From Gammaproteobacteria bacterium (GTDB lineage Bacteria; Pseudomonadota; Gammaproteobacteria; Nevskiales; Nevskiaceae), in the NCBI GenBank assembly GCA_026398875.1, contig JAPLSB010000009.1, positions 1 to 64,000 on the forward strand: a stretch of DNA of 64,000 nucleotides. Reading direction: 5' to 3'. Numbering within the stretch: position 1 is the first letter of the stretch; each line of letters begins with the position of its first letter. A program made the translations under genes and the position numbers. The notes below the pieces were generated by a model. It saw nothing but the letters and a program-made list of their open reading frames with translations, was not told the origin of the DNA and did no database searches. Below, one piece after another: positions 44,198 to 54,611 of the stretch.

Positions 44198-44989
44198 TCA
44201 AACAAACTTCTTGAAGTCCGGCTTGCGCTTCTCGTTGAAGGCCTTGACGCCTTCCTTCGACTCCTCGCTCTGGTAGTAGCCCTTCACTGCGGCCACGCCC
44301 ATGAAGCTGATGCCGCGGATGTTTTCGCTGTCGGCGTTGAACGAACGCTTGGCGATGGCGATCGCGGTCGGGCTCAGCACGTTGATCTCGGCGGCCCAGG
44401 CTTCGCATTCGGCATCGAGCTGGTCATGCGGGACGACCTTGTTGACCAGGCCCATTTCCAGCGCTTCCTGCGCCTTATAGCGGCGGCACAGGAACCAGAT
44501 TTCGCGCGCCTTCTTCTCGCCGACGCAGCGGGCGAGATAGGCGGTGCCGAAGCCCGGATCGACCGATCCGACCTTCGGGCCGACCTGGCCGAACTGCGCC
44601 TTCTCGGAAGCGATGGTCAGATCGCAGATCGTGCAGAACACGTTGCCACCGCCGATCGCGAAGCCCTGCACGCGCGCGATGACCACCTTGCGGCAGTCGC
44701 GGATCGCGGTCTGCAGTTCTTCGATCGGGAAGCCGACCATGCCGCGCGGGCCGTACAGGCCGTCTTCCGAGTAATGCACCTTCTGGTCGCCGCCGGTGCA
44801 GAACGCCTTGTCGCCGGCGCCACCGAAGATCACCGTGTTGACCGACTTTTCCTCGTCGGCGCGGCGGAAAGCGTCGATCAGCTCCTCGACCGTCTGGTTG
44901 CGGAACGCGTTGAACACTTCCGGACGGTTGATGGTGATGCGGACGGCGTTCTCGCCGACTTCGTAGGTGATGTCCTTGTAGTTCGACAT
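44198..44989 (-). CDS. badI: BadI-like 2-ketocyclohexanecarboxyl-CoA hydrolase
   Basis: A 263-residue crotonase-fold enzyme whose sequence follows BadI of Rhodopseudomonas almost block for block: [78 protein letters not shown] and [15 protein letters not shown]. BadI opens the ring of 2-oxocyclohexanecarboxyl-CoA to pimeloyl-CoA. MenB is a close relative with the same DPGxGxxY region, but no other men genes are near and the FPIEELxTAIRD segment favours BadI. ATG 44989 has a GAGAAACG site. It is divergent from the hydratase at 45186 with operator copy 4 between them, and a BadH-like gene is 5 kb away. Confidence 0.82.
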   Translation of the reverse strand: MSNYKDITYEVGENAVRITINRPEVFNAFRNQTVEELIDAFRRADEEKSVNTVIFGGAGDKAFCTGGDQKVHYSEDGLYGPRGMVGFPIEELQTAIRDCRKVVIARVQGFAIGGGNVFCTICDLTIASEKAQFGQVGPKVGSVDPGFGTAYLARCVGEKKAREIWFLCRRYKAQEALEMGLVNKVVPHDQLDAECEAWAAEINVLSPTAIAIAKRSFNADSENIRGISFMGVAAVKGYYQSEESKEGVKAFNEKRKPDFKKFV

Positions 44990-45074
44990 GGCGTTTCTCG
45001 AGCGGGATGAATGGGTCGGGCCAGGTAGCTCAGCATCGCGCGAGGCAAACGCTGCAATCCGGGCTGCCGGTATA

Positions 45075-45092
45075 TCGTATGGAACCATACAA
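45075..45092. promoter_or_regulatory. palindromic operator, copy 4
   Basis: TCGTATGGAACCATACAA; half-sites match at seven of nine positions. It lies 86 bases from the BadI-like start and 94 bases from the divergent hydratase start. Confidence 0.78.
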
Positions 45093-45185
45093 TAGTATCA
45101 AAGCGGCGTGCGTTGTGAAGCCCGCGGGTGCGCCCGCAGCCTGTTAACGCGCGGCATTCGCCACCCCAAAACGACCGGAATCGAC

Positions 45186-45977
45186 ATGGCTTACCAATCG
45201 CTGCTGCTGGACATCCGTGACAACGGTGTGGCCCATCTGGTGCTGAACCAGCCGGCGCTCGGCAATCCGTTCAACGCCGCGTTCTGCCGCGAGATCGCCG
45301 ACGCGGCCGGCGAACTGGCCAGCCGCCGCGATGTGCGCGCCGTGCTGCTGCGCGCCAACGGGCCGTATTTCAGCGTCGGCGGCGACATCAAGATGTTCGC
45401 GCAAACGCTCGACACCCTGCCCGAGCAGATCCGCACCTGGACCGGCGGCCTGCATCTGGGCGTGGCGCGGCTGGCACGGCTCGATGCGCCGATCGTCGCC
45501 GCGATCCACGGCACGGCGATGGGTGGGGCGGTCGGCCTGTTCGCTGGCTGCGATCTGGTCTACTGCGGCCGCTCGGTGACGCTGGGCGGCGCCTACACCA
45601 CGATCGGCTACACCTGCGACATGGGCGCCACCTTCACGCTGGCGTCGCGGATGGGGCTGGCGCGAGCGCGGCGCTTCCTGCTGCTCGGCGAGGTGCTGAC
45701 CGCTGCCGAAGGCGAGCGCGCCGGCTTGGTCGACTATCTGGTCGACGATGACGTGGTGGTGAAGGAAGCCGAAGCCGCCGCGATCCGGCTGGCGCAAGGG
45801 CCGACACGCGCCTATGGCGAACTGCGCCGGCTGATGACCACCGCACTCGGTGCCGGCTTCGAGCGGCAGATGGAGGACGAGGTCCAGGGCCTGATCCGGG
45901 CGGCGTCGACGGCCGATGCCCGCGAAGGCATCAGCGCGTTCATCGAACGGCGGCCGGCGCAGTTTCGCGGCTGCTGA
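45186..45977 (+). CDS. enoyl-CoA hydratase/isomerase
   Basis: A 263-residue crotonase protein with the oxyanion segments NGPYFSVGGDIKMFAQT and IHGTAMGGAVGLFAGCDLVY. The usual second glutamate (PE.KLG region) is replaced by YTTIGYTCDMGATFTL, so an aspartate probably acts, which is common in isomerase-type crotonases. It hydrates or isomerises an enoyl-CoA in the ring-degradation module. The start at ATG 45186 is chosen over an upstream GTG-type start, giving the standard N-terminus. It is the only plus-strand gene in this block and is controlled from the operator-containing divergent region. Confidence 0.85.
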   Translation: MAYQSLLLDIRDNGVAHLVLNQPALGNPFNAAFCREIADAAGELASRRDVRAVLLRANGPYFSVGGDIKMFAQTLDTLPEQIRTWTGGLHLGVARLARLDAPIVAAIHGTAMGGAVGLFAGCDLVYCGRSVTLGGAYTTIGYTCDMGATFTLASRMGLARARRFLLLGEVLTAAEGERAGLVDYLVDDDVVVKEAEAAAIRLAQGPTRAYGELRRLMTTALGAGFERQMEDEVQGLIRAASTADAREGISAFIERRPAQFRGC

Positions 45978-45990
45978 ATCCGGCGCCTGC

Positions 45991-46995
<1,005 letters not shown>

Positions 46996-47349
46996 TCAGC
47001 CGGCGGTCTTGCGGCGGTCGAGAAACCGTTCGCGCGTCACCAGATAGACGGGGAACGTGAACGAGACGCCGATGTACGACAGGGCCACGAAGAACCAGCC
47101 CCACTTTGCGCCCATGCCGATGCGCTGAGTGTCGTAGACGACCCAGATCATGAACACCAGCCAGGCGATGGCCATGTCGATGCTCAGGAACGCGGCCGTG
47201 CCACCGGCACCGATCGCATCACCGAAGAACTGCAGCGGATTGAGGATGTTGCCGCCGTTGCGCATCCAGTCGAAGGCATGCGGCCAGGTCAGCACCATCG
47301 CGGCAATGCCGAGGACGACGAACAGGCCGTGCTTGATGTTCTGGGTCAT
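46996..47349 (-). CDS. DUF2834-like small membrane protein, second copy
   Basis: A 117-residue paralogue of the protein at 17780-18154. The segments TWPHAFDWM, GGNILNP, TAAFLSIDMAIAW, FMIWVVYDTQRIGMGAKWGW and LSYIGVSF are shared almost unchanged, with three predicted helices. It lies directly downstream of the di-iron-type hydrolase gene on the same strand. Function is unknown. Strong conservation of both copies within one 64-kb window suggests that both are in use. Confidence 0.75.
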   Translation of the reverse strand: MTQNIKHGLFVVLGIAAMVLTWPHAFDWMRNGGNILNPLQFFGDAIGAGGTAAFLSIDMAIAWLVFMIWVVYDTQRIGMGAKWGWFFVALSYIGVSFTFPVYLVTRERFLDRRKTAG

Positions 47350-47379
47350 CTTGAGTTCCGAGTCGAAAGGGAGCGAGGT

Positions 47380-48222
47380 TCAGACCGCTTGCGGCTGCGT
47401 CACGCTTTTGCGCGCCCAGCGGGTTTCTGCTTGTTCAAGCACGGCCATCGCCCGTTTCGGCGGCGGCAGATTCATCGGGTCGTACTTCGGGTGCAGGCTG
47501 GCAATCGTGCGTGGAACGACGTACGCGAACATCCGGGCGAGCATGCCGGCGAAGCGCAGGCGGCTCTTCCACGGGTCCTTGATCCGGCCCGATTTCCAGT
47601 CCTCCTTCACCATGTACCAGCCGGTGCTGATCATGTAGCCAAGCATGTGCGGCGCGGAGTAGCAGATGCCCCACAGCCGGTACCAGTAGCTGTTGTAGAT
47701 TGCGTGGAACTGGTAGTTCGCAACATGGCGGTGCTCGTATTCTTCGGCCAGATGCCAGCGCCACAGATCGGCGGTCGGGTCATCGACGCTGGTGTTGTCG
47801 AGTTCGCGCGCGGCTTCCAGAAAGAAGCAGGCAATGATCGGCCCAAGCGTCTCGAAACCTTCCGCATAGCCCATGCAGTACTTGTGGCCTTTCTTTTCCC
47901 AGAAGCGCTGGTAGTCGGCCTTCATCTTCGCTTCGCGTTCGGCCAGCCCTGGATAGCCGTTGGCGCGCAGAAACGCATTGAGCTTTTCGTGGTTCTTGTA
48001 GTGCCGGCCTTCCTGGGCGATGAAGATGCGGCAGTGCTCGCGCAGTTCGGTGGAGTCTTCCGGCAGCTTGTCGATGCCAGCCCGCACCGTTCGGTTCAGG
48101 AACGGCTCCAGGTACGGCAGAAAGGTCGAGGCGGCATTCCAGAACTGCGCAAACTCCGGATCATCGGGCGTCCAGTGCAATTTGCCCTGCGTGAAGTCGA
48201 TGTCGATTTCGCGAACTTTCAT
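47380..48222 (-). CDS. predicted metal-dependent hydrolase (PF10118, ferritin-like)
   Basis: A 280-residue all-helical protein of the 'predicted metal-dependent hydrolase' family, with ferritin-like metal motifs EGRHYKNHEKLNAFLR (EGxHxxxH) and EEYEHRHVANYQFH. A carboxylate-bridged di-iron site is likely. The family is frequent in gammaproteobacterial hydrocarbon- and steroid-degrading clusters but its reaction is unknown. An AAGGTGGA ribosome site precedes ATG 48222. It is co-directional with the DUF2834 gene and the MDR reductase. Confidence 0.75.
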   Translation of the reverse strand: MKVREIDIDFTQGKLHWTPDDPEFAQFWNAASTFLPYLEPFLNRTVRAGIDKLPEDSTELREHCRIFIAQEGRHYKNHEKLNAFLRANGYPGLAEREAKMKADYQRFWEKKGHKYCMGYAEGFETLGPIIACFFLEAARELDNTSVDDPTADLWRWHLAEEYEHRHVANYQFHAIYNSYWYRLWGICYSAPHMLGYMISTGWYMVKEDWKSGRIKDPWKSRLRFAGMLARMFAYVVPRTIASLHPKYDPMNLPPPKRAMAVLEQAETRWARKSVTQPQAV

Positions 48223-48271
48223 GGCGACGTTCCACCTTGTGTGCAGACCAGCGTGTGGAGCAACGGGTGTG

Positions 48272-49270
48272 TCAGCGCAGCTTGATCAGCTTCTTGCCGG
48301 TGTTGCGGCCTTCGTAGACATCGACCAGTGCCTGCGGCGCAGTGGCGATGTCGTCGCTGATGTCCTCGGCATAACGCAGCGCGCCGACGCGCAGCATCGC
48401 GGCCAATGCGGCAGCGGTGTCGTCGAAGCGCTGCAGGTGATCGAAGATCACGAAGCCTTCGATGCGCAGGCGGCGCGTCAGGATTTCGCGTTCGATGCGC
48501 GGGCCGGTCGGATTCGGGACCCAGCTGGCGATCGACATCGTGCCGCACTGGATCACTCGGCCGAACCAGGCCATGTGGCGGATCACTGTGTCGGCGATCG
48601 GCCCGGCGGTGTTGTCGAAGAACACGTTGACGCCGTTCGGGCAGGTTTCCTTCAGCTGCGGTTCCAGTGCCTGCTTGTAGTTGATGAACGCTGCATAGCC
48701 GTAGTCGGCGATCGCCTGCCGACCTTTCGCATCCGAGCCGACCACGGCAACGGCGCGCGCGCCGGCCTGCTTGGCCAGCTGGCCGACGATGCTGCCGACC
48801 GCGCCTGCTGCCGCCGTCACCAGCACCGTTTCGCCGGGCTTAGGCTGGCCGATGTCATGCAGTGCCAGGTAGGCGGTGAGCCCGTTGATGCCCAGCAGAC
48901 CGGCGCCGGTCGACAGCGGTGCCTGGGCGGGGTCGACCCGGCGCAGCACCGAGGCGGGTGTGGCGACGCAGTAGTCCTGCCAGCCGAACCAGCCGTACAG
49001 GTGCTGGCCGATGGCGTAGTCCGCGTGCTTCGAGGCAATCACCTTGCCGACCGCCATCGCCCGCATCACCGCGCCGATCGGCACCGGTGGCGCGTAGTTG
49101 TTCTCGTCGTTGACGTAGCCGCGCTGGGCCGGGTCGACCGACAGATAGTGGTTCTCGACCAGGAACTCGCCGTCGTTCAAGTCCGGCACCGCGACGGTCT
49201 TCAGCTCGAAGTGCGCAGGCTGCGGAATGCCGACCGGGCGGGACTTGAGGATGATCTGGCGGTTGTTCAT
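48272..49270 (-). CDS. zinc-independent MDR oxidoreductase (CurA/leukotriene B4 dehydrogenase type)
   Basis: A 332-residue NADP-dependent medium-chain reductase with the NADP motif VTAAAGAVGSIVGQLAKQAG and the family segments YLSVDPAQRGYVND, GWFGWQDYCVATP, LGINGLTAYLALHDIGQPKPG and FVIFDHLQRF. There are no zinc ligands, unlike the alcohol dehydrogenase at 19810, so it is a reductase of an alpha,beta-double bond rather than an alcohol dehydrogenase. It probably saturates an enone or enoyl intermediate in the pathway. The stop is followed by element D and the BadH-like gene. Confidence 0.82.
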   Translation of the reverse strand: MNNRQIILKSRPVGIPQPAHFELKTVAVPDLNDGEFLVENHYLSVDPAQRGYVNDENNYAPPVPIGAVMRAMAVGKVIASKHADYAIGQHLYGWFGWQDYCVATPASVLRRVDPAQAPLSTGAGLLGINGLTAYLALHDIGQPKPGETVLVTAAAGAVGSIVGQLAKQAGARAVAVVGSDAKGRQAIADYGYAAFINYKQALEPQLKETCPNGVNVFFDNTAGPIADTVIRHMAWFGRVIQCGTMSIASWVPNPTGPRIEREILTRRLRIEGFVIFDHLQRFDDTAAALAAMLRVGALRYAEDISDDIATAPQALVDVYEGRNTGKKLIKLR

Positions 49271-49305
49271 GGCGAGAGATGCCGAGGAGAAACGGACAAC
49301 AACAG

Positions 49306-49402
49306 CTCACGCAAAGGCGCTAAAGACGCGGAGAACGGCAACGGCGGGAATAGCAGTTGCCGGGAACAAGGTTTTCTTTGCGTCTTCGCGTCTTTGCGTG
49401 AG
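49306..49402. repeat. intergenic inverted-repeat element D
   Basis: Arms 49306-49331 (ctcacgcaaaggcgctaaag) and 49376-49402 (cttcgcgtctttgcgtgag at its end) pair imperfectly around an inner ccggcaactg-like stem. Same family as elements A-C, E and F, with the CTCACGCAAAG/CTTTGCGTGAG arm version. Confidence 0.75.
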
Positions 49403-49418
49403 ACCCGACTTTCGTCGT

Positions 49419-50186
49419 TCAGCCGTGCATCGTCAGGCCGCCCGAGACGGAAATCGTCTGGCCGGTCATGAATGCGGCGTCGTCGCTGGCCAGGAATGCA
49501 ACCAGGCCCGGGTAGTCGCTCGGCTCGCCGATGCGGCCCAGCGGCACGCCGCGGACCATTGCGTCACGGATCTTCTGGCCTTCCTCGCCAGTGCCAACGA
49601 ACGCATCCATCGCCGGCGTGTTGGTCGGACCGGGGGCGACGCAGTTCAGCGTCACGTTCTTGCGCGCCACTTCACGGGCCAGCGCCTTGGCGAAGGCGAT
49701 CGTCGCGCCCTTGGTGCCCGAATAGACGACTTCGCCCGAGGAGCCGACACGGCCGGCGTCGGAAGCGATGAAGATCACTCGGCCGCCGCCACGGCTCACC
49801 ATGCCCTGCACCACGGCATGGGTCATGTGCAGCGGGCCCATGTAGTTGATGTCGACAACCTTCTTCCAGAAGTCCGGCGTGGTCTTCAGGAACGGGATCG
49901 GCTTGTCCCAGCCAGCGTTGTTGACCAGCGCCCAGGTCGGGCCGATCTTCGCTTCGACTTCGGCGACGGTCTTTTTGACCGCTTCGTAGTCGGTGATGTC
50001 GCAGATGCCGGCGGCAGCCTTGCCACCGGCGGCTTCGATCTCGGCAACGGCCTTGGCCGCTGCTTCCGCATTCATGTCGAGCACGCCGACGATCATGCCT
50101 TCCTCGGCCAGCCGCTTGGCGATCGCCAGGCCGATGCCGCTTGCCGCGCCGGTGACCAGGGCCACCTTGTCTTTCAGTCCACGCAA
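49419..50186 (-). CDS. badH: BadH-like 2-hydroxycyclohexanecarboxyl-CoA dehydrogenase (SDR)
   Basis: A 255-residue SDR with TGAASGIG, NNAGWDKPIPFLKTTP, IASDAGRVGSSGEVVYSGTKG (catalytic S, Y, K) and GQTISVSGGLTMHG. The NNAGWD, SDAxRVGSSGExVY and SVSGGLTMxG segments match BadH, which oxidises 2-hydroxycyclohexanecarboxyl-CoA to the 2-oxo compound that BadI opens. The start is TTG 50186, with GGAGAAGAA just upstream; no ATG lies in the right place. Operator copy 5 is 109 bases upstream, in the region shared with the divergent hydrolase. Confidence 0.85.
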   Translation of the reverse strand: MRGLKDKVALVTGAASGIGLAIAKRLAEEGMIVGVLDMNAEAAAKAVAEIEAAGGKAAAGICDITDYEAVKKTVAEVEAKIGPTWALVNNAGWDKPIPFLKTTPDFWKKVVDINYMGPLHMTHAVVQGMVSRGGGRVIFIASDAGRVGSSGEVVYSGTKGATIAFAKALAREVARKNVTLNCVAPGPTNTPAMDAFVGTGEEGQKIRDAMVRGVPLGRIGEPSDYPGLVAFLASDDAAFMTGQTISVSGGLTMHG

Positions 50187-50294
50187 GATTCTTCTCCGGG
50201 TAAGGGTGCTGCTCGTTGATCGGGGCCCGGCTCGTGCTCGGTCCAGGTTCACATCTGTGCACCTGCAACGCTTGTCCAACGGGCCCGTGGCACA

Positions 50295-50312
50295 TAGTAT
50301 GGCACCATACTA
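50295..50312. promoter_or_regulatory. palindromic operator, copy 5 (best match)
   Basis: TAGTATGGCACCATACTA; half-sites match at eight of nine positions. It lies between the divergent BadH-like SDR (start 50186) and the hydrolase (start 50456). Confidence 0.82.
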
Positions 50313-50455
50313 ACAAGTCGAACAGTCCGCGCCGCGCTCCGACCGATGCACGACTGAAGTTCGGGAATCCCGTGCTCGGTCGCCAGCAGAATCGAGCGCG
50401 GTCAACGGCAGGCTCGCTCGCCGCCTGACACAACTGTGACGACACGAGGGGCCCG

Positions 50456-51307
50456 ATGGACAGCAGCAGCAGCCCGGTTGGAGACGCATACGAAGGCGGC
50501 AGCGGCCCGACGCTGGTGCTGCTGCACGGCCTCGGTGGCACCTGGCATGTCTGGAAGCCGGTGCTGGCGCTGCTGGAACGGCGTCATCGGGTGATCGCAC
50601 CGACCTTGCCCGGCCATCCCGGCGGGCCACCGATCCCCGACGGTGTGACGCCAACCGTCGATGTGCTCGCCGATCTGCTGATCGCCGACCTGAAGGCACG
50701 CGGCATCACCGGTGCGCATGTCGCCGGCAACTCGCTGGGCGGCTGGCTGGCGCTGGAACTGGCGCGGCGTGGTGTGGCGGACTCGGTGACGGCGCTGTCG
50801 CCGGCCGGCGGCTGGCAGACGCAGCAGGACTACGATGCGATCGCGCGCTCGTTCCGGATCGTCTACGCGCTGCTGCCGCTGCTGATCTTCGTGTTCTCGC
50901 TGTTCATGGCCTTCGGCTTTATCCGCCGGGCGCTCAACAAGCAGGCGATGGAACACGGCGACCGCGTTCCGGCCAGCGAAAGCCAGCGCGCCATGCGTTC
51001 GATGCGCGACACGACGATGCTGCCTTCGCTGCTCGACAGCATGAAGAACGCCGGCGGCATCCAGCCGTTCAAGGTCGACCCGCCGCTGGTGCGGATCGCC
51101 TGGTGCGAGCGCGACAAGGTGATTCCGTACAGCCGCTACGGCGCAGCACTGACCACCGTCGTGCGCGGCGCCGAAGCCGTGAAGGTGACTGGCTGCGGCC
51201 ATGTGCCGATGTACGACGATCCGCAACAGGTGGCCGACGTGATCACGGCCACCACGACCCGCGCGGAACAGCACATGGCAGCCTGGACCGACGGCGCTCT
51301 GCGATGA
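50456..51307 (+). CDS. alpha/beta hydrolase with a hydrophobic cap segment
   Basis: A 283-residue hydrolase with LVLLHGLGGTWHVW (oxyanion), nucleophile S93 in VAGNSLGGWLAL, acid in WCERDKVIP and histidine in GCGHVPMYDDPQQV. The cap carries a strongly hydrophobic stretch (FRIVYALLPLLIFVFSLFMA) that could be a membrane-facing helix. A GAGGGG ribosome site precedes ATG 50456. The stop overlaps the PlsB gene (ATGA), so it is co-translated with lipid-synthesis genes, and an esterase or lipase role on acyl lipids is plausible. It shares the operator-bearing promoter region with the BadH-like gene. Confidence 0.8.
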   Translation: MDSSSSPVGDAYEGGSGPTLVLLHGLGGTWHVWKPVLALLERRHRVIAPTLPGHPGGPPIPDGVTPTVDVLADLLIADLKARGITGAHVAGNSLGGWLALELARRGVADSVTALSPAGGWQTQQDYDAIARSFRIVYALLPLLIFVFSLFMAFGFIRRALNKQAMEHGDRVPASESQRAMRSMRDTTMLPSLLDSMKNAGGIQPFKVDPPLVRIAWCERDKVIPYSRYGAALTTVVRGAEAVKVTGCGHVPMYDDPQQVADVITATTTRAEQHMAAWTDGALR

Positions 51308-53163
51308 ACCTGCTCGATCTCAATCCGGTGCTGGCCGCGACGCTGATCCAGCGCCGGCAAGTCGCCCGTCAGGTCTCGAAGTCGCCGCGCTTTGTCGAGC
51401 AGATCGACACGCTGGCGCGACAGCTGCAGCTGCCGGTCGACAAAGTGGCTGCCGAGGCGCTGAAAGGCCTCGAAGAAATCGTCACCGTGCAGAGCCCGGC
51501 ATTCGCGGCGATGTTCGACTACGGCCTCGGCCCGCTGCATACGCGGGCCTGGACTGTCGACGCCGATCTTGATGCGCTGGCGAAGCTGAAGACGCTCAAC
51601 GAAAGCCATGCGCTGGTCTACCTGCCAACGCATCGAAGTTATGCCGACGCCTTCATCCTGTCGCGGCTGCTGCGCGACCACGGCCTGAAGCGCAACCACA
51701 TCCTGGGCGGCAACAACCTCGGCTTCTGGCCGCTCGGCACGATCATTCGCCGCGCCGGCGGCATCCTGATCCGGCGCAGTTTCCAGGACGACGAGATCTA
51801 CAAGCTGGTGGTCCGCGAATATCTGGCCTGGCTGGCGTCGCAGCGCAAGAACCTGGAGTGGTACATGGAAGGCGGCCGCAGCCGCACCGGCAAGCTGCGG
51901 CCGCCAAAGTACGGCTTGCTGAGCTATCTGGTGTCGGCGATCGAAAGCGGCGGTGCCGACGACATGCTGCTGGTGCCGGTGTCGACCACCTACGACCAGA
52001 TGCACGAGGTCGGCGTGATGGCGGCCGAGGAAGCCGGCGCTGCCAAGGCCAAGGAAAATCTGCTGTGGCTGGCCGGCTACGCACGGACGCAGCAGCAGCG
52101 CATCGGCAACGCCTATGTGCGCTTTGGCGAGCCGCTGAGCCTCAAGGACGCGCTGGCGCGCGCCGACGCCGAAGGCGGCGGCAAGTGGACAGTCGCCAAG
52201 ATCGCTTTCGAGGTGTTCCAGCGCATCAACCGGGCGACGCCGGTCACCGCCAACGCGCTGGTCACGCTGGCACTGCTCGGCGTCAAGGATCGCGCGCTGA
52301 CCCTGGCCGAAGTCCATGAACTGGTGCTGCCGCTGCTCGACTATGCCGAGGCGCGCGGCCTGCCGAGTTCGCATCTCGAAGACCTGCGCACGCGCGAAGG
52401 GCTGGCGGTCACGCTCGGCAGTCTGAACGACGGCGGCGTGCTGAGCCGCTACGACGGCGGCACCGACGTCGTCTATGCCATCGAGCCAGGCCAGCATGCG
52501 GTGGCGGCGTTCTATCGCAATAGCGCCGTGCACTGGTTCATCAACCGGGCAATCTTCGAGCTGGCGCTGCTCGACACCTCGCACGAGGAGCTGACCGGCC
52601 CGCTGGAGCGCGCCTGGCAGTCGGCGTTCGCGCTGCGCGACTTGCTGAAGTTCGATTTCTTCTTCAGCGACAAGGCCAGCTTCCGCGAGGAACAGAAGGC
52701 CGAATCGCGGCTGTTCGACCCTAAGTTCCGGCAGAAGGCGGTCACTGCCGAAGGCCGCCGGGCGCTGCTGCTCGGCTCGCCGTTCCTGATCGCGCACCGG
52801 GTGCTGACGCCGTTCGTCGAGGCCTACTACATCGTGGCCGATCGGCTGGCGGCGCAGCCGGTGGACGTCGCCATCGACAAGAAGAAGCTGACCGAGGAAT
52901 GCGTCCGCGTCGGTCGCCAGTACGTGCTGCAGAAGCGCCTCAGCAGCCCGGAGTGCGTGTCGCGCGAAGTGTTCGCCAACGCGCTGTCGCTGGCGGCGAA
53001 CCGCGATCTGCTGAAGGTCGGCGCGCTGGACCTCGCGGCACGCCGGCGTTCCTTCGCCGATGAACTGGCATCGGTCGTCGAGCGGCTCGCGGCGATCGAC
53101 CGGCTGGACCAGGCACGCCACGCCGCTGCTCACGCTGTTGCTTCGGACACCCTCAACGCATGA
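51304..53163 (+). CDS. plsB: glycerol-3-phosphate 1-O-acyltransferase (PlsB type)
   Basis: A 619-residue acyltransferase, shorter than the 800-residue E. coli PlsB but with the same motifs: H110-D115 in PTHRSYADAF (motif I), LGGNNLGFWPLGTIIRRAGG (II), YMEGGRSRTGKLRPPKYG at 188-205 (III) and LVPVSTTYDQ (IV). It transfers an acyl chain to sn-1 of glycerol-3-phosphate. The gene overlaps both the preceding hydrolase and the following HAD-PlsC fusion by four bases, forming a coupled lipid-synthesis operon with gpsA. Confidence 0.9.
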   Translation: MNLLDLNPVLAATLIQRRQVARQVSKSPRFVEQIDTLARQLQLPVDKVAAEALKGLEEIVTVQSPAFAAMFDYGLGPLHTRAWTVDADLDALAKLKTLNESHALVYLPTHRSYADAFILSRLLRDHGLKRNHILGGNNLGFWPLGTIIRRAGGILIRRSFQDDEIYKLVVREYLAWLASQRKNLEWYMEGGRSRTGKLRPPKYGLLSYLVSAIESGGADDMLLVPVSTTYDQMHEVGVMAAEEAGAAKAKENLLWLAGYARTQQQRIGNAYVRFGEPLSLKDALARADAEGGGKWTVAKIAFEVFQRINRATPVTANALVTLALLGVKDRALTLAEVHELVLPLLDYAEARGLPSSHLEDLRTREGLAVTLGSLNDGGVLSRYDGGTDVVYAIEPGQHAVAAFYRNSAVHWFINRAIFELALLDTSHEELTGPLERAWQSAFALRDLLKFDFFFSDKASFREEQKAESRLFDPKFRQKAVTAEGRRALLLGSPFLIAHRVLTPFVEAYYIVADRLAAQPVDVAIDKKKLTEECVRVGRQYVLQKRLSSPECVSREVFANALSLAANRDLLKVGALDLAARRRSFADELASVVERLAAIDRLDQARHAAAHAVASDTLNA

Positions 53164-54611
53164 CCACCTCCAATCCCGTGCTGGCGCAGCAGCTGCGCCG
53201 TATCGCTGACGGCCCGTCGGGACCTACGATCGGCGCGTTCTTCGATTACGACGGCACGCTGATCGACGGCTACTCGGCAGCGGCCTATTTCATCGACCGC
53301 ATCAAGCGCGGCGAGATGGGTACGAAGGAAATCCTCGACACGCTGAAGCTCAGCCGCAAGGCCGATCTCGCCAACGAGGAGTTCTTCGAGGTGATCGCCA
53401 ACGGCATCCTCGACTGGGCTGGCGAGACCGAGGCCGACATGCGCGCGCTGTGGCGACGCCTGTGGCTGGAGAAGACCGCGACCACGCTGTTCCCGGAGTC
53501 CTGGAAGCTGATCGACGCGCACCAGAAGAAGGGTCACACGGTGGCCATCGCCTCATCGGCGACGCTGTACCAGATCGAGCCGCTGGCGCAGGAATACGGC
53601 ATCGAGCACATCGTCTGCACGCGGGCCATGATCCGCAACGGCAAGCTCACCGGTGGCCTCGACGGCCTGCCGGCCTGGGGCGAAGGCAAGGCGGCTGGCG
53701 TCAAGGCGTTTGCCAAGGCGCACGGCGTGAACCTGAAGGCCAGCTACGGCTACGCCAACGGCAACGAGGACATCGCGTTTCTCAAGTCGGTCGGCAAGCC
53801 CAGTGCGATCCAGCCGAAGCCGCAGCTGGAGCAGGTCGCCAGCGAGTCTGGCTGGCCGATCCTGCGCTTCCCGCGCCGCGCGCGCGGCCCGGCCAAGGCG
53901 ATGGCGCGTACCGTCGGCGCCTATGCGGCCATGGGTGCGAGCTTCATCGCCGGGCTGGGTCTGGAGCGGCTGACCGGCGACAGCCGGAGTGCCGCCGATT
54001 TCATCACCACCACCGCCAGCGACGCGGCAATGGCAGTGCTCGGCGTCAAGATCGAGGTGATCGGCGAGGAGCACCTGCAGACCCACCGGCCCTGCGTGTT
54101 CATCATCAATCACCAGTCGAAGTTCGACATGTTCGTGATGATGAACATCGTCCGTCGCAGCTTCAGCGGCGTGGCCAAGGCCGAAGCGGCGAATGTGCCT
54201 GGCTTCGGCCGCTACATGAAGATGGCTGGCGTGGCTTTCCTCGACCGCGCCGATTCGCAGAAATCGATCGATGCGCTGAAGCCGGCGGTCGATCGCATCA
54301 AGTCCGGCCTGAGCATGTGCATCGCCCCGGAAGGCACGCGCTCGTGGACGCCGAAAGTCGGCCGGTTCAAGAAGGGCGCGTTTCACATGGCGATGCAGGC
54401 CGGCGTGCCGATCGTGCCGGTGGTGATCCGCAATGCCGGCGAGATCATGGGCCGCAACGACCAGACGATGCGCGCCGGCACCGTGCAGGTTGCCGTGCTG
54501 CCGGGCATCGATGTCTCGGCGTGGACGCATGACCAGCTTGATGCCCGCATCGCCGAGGTCCGGCAGCGCTACATCGATACCCTCGACCACTGGCCGGAGG
54601 CCGTGGCATGA
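53160..54611 (+). CDS. HAD-IB phosphatase fused to 1-acyl-glycerol-3-phosphate acyltransferase
   Basis: A 483-residue two-domain protein. Residues 20-225 are a HAD-IB phosphatase (nucleophile D29 and D31 in [11 protein letters not shown], the ASSATL threonine/serine motif, [12 protein letters not shown]). Residues 290-470 are a PlsC acyltransferase with H318-D323 (NHQSKFD) and PEGTRS at 390-395. Together they could make lysophosphatidate into phosphatidate and then dephosphorylate it to diacylglycerol, feeding the WS/DGAT enzyme at 55899. This fusion is known in actinobacterial and proteobacterial lipid clusters. It overlaps PlsB and GpsA by four bases each. Confidence 0.9.
   Translation: MTTSNPVLAQQLRRIADGPSGPTIGAFFDYDGTLIDGYSAAAYFIDRIKRGEMGTKEILDTLKLSRKADLANEEFFEVIANGILDWAGETEADMRALWRRLWLEKTATTLFPESWKLIDAHQKKGHTVAIASSATLYQIEPLAQEYGIEHIVCTRAMIRNGKLTGGLDGLPAWGEGKAAGVKAFAKAHGVNLKASYGYANGNEDIAFLKSVGKPSAIQPKPQLEQVASESGWPILRFPRRARGPAKAMARTVGAYAAMGASFIAGLGLERLTGDSRSAADFITTTASDAAMAVLGVKIEVIGEEHLQTHRPCVFIINHQSKFDMFVMMNIVRRSFSGVAKAEAANVPGFGRYMKMAGVAFLDRADSQKSIDALKPAVDRIKSGLSMCIAPEGTRSWTPKVGRFKKGAFHMAMQAGVPIVPVVIRNAGEIMGRNDQTMRAGTVQVAVLPGIDVSAWTHDQLDARIAEVRQRYIDTLDHWPEAVA

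Noticed and set aside
44198..44989. MenB (naphthoyl-CoA synthase)
   Set aside because: MenB and BadI share much sequence, but no other men gene is near, the [17 protein letters not shown] segment follows BadI, and a BadH-like gene is close.
48272..49270. Zinc-dependent alcohol dehydrogenase
   Set aside because: The MDR fold is present but no zinc ligands are seen, so it is assigned to the CurA/enone reductase branch.
51136..53133. 665-codon minus-strand frame opposite plsB
   Set aside because: It has no motif and overlaps PlsB, which has all four acyltransferase motifs.
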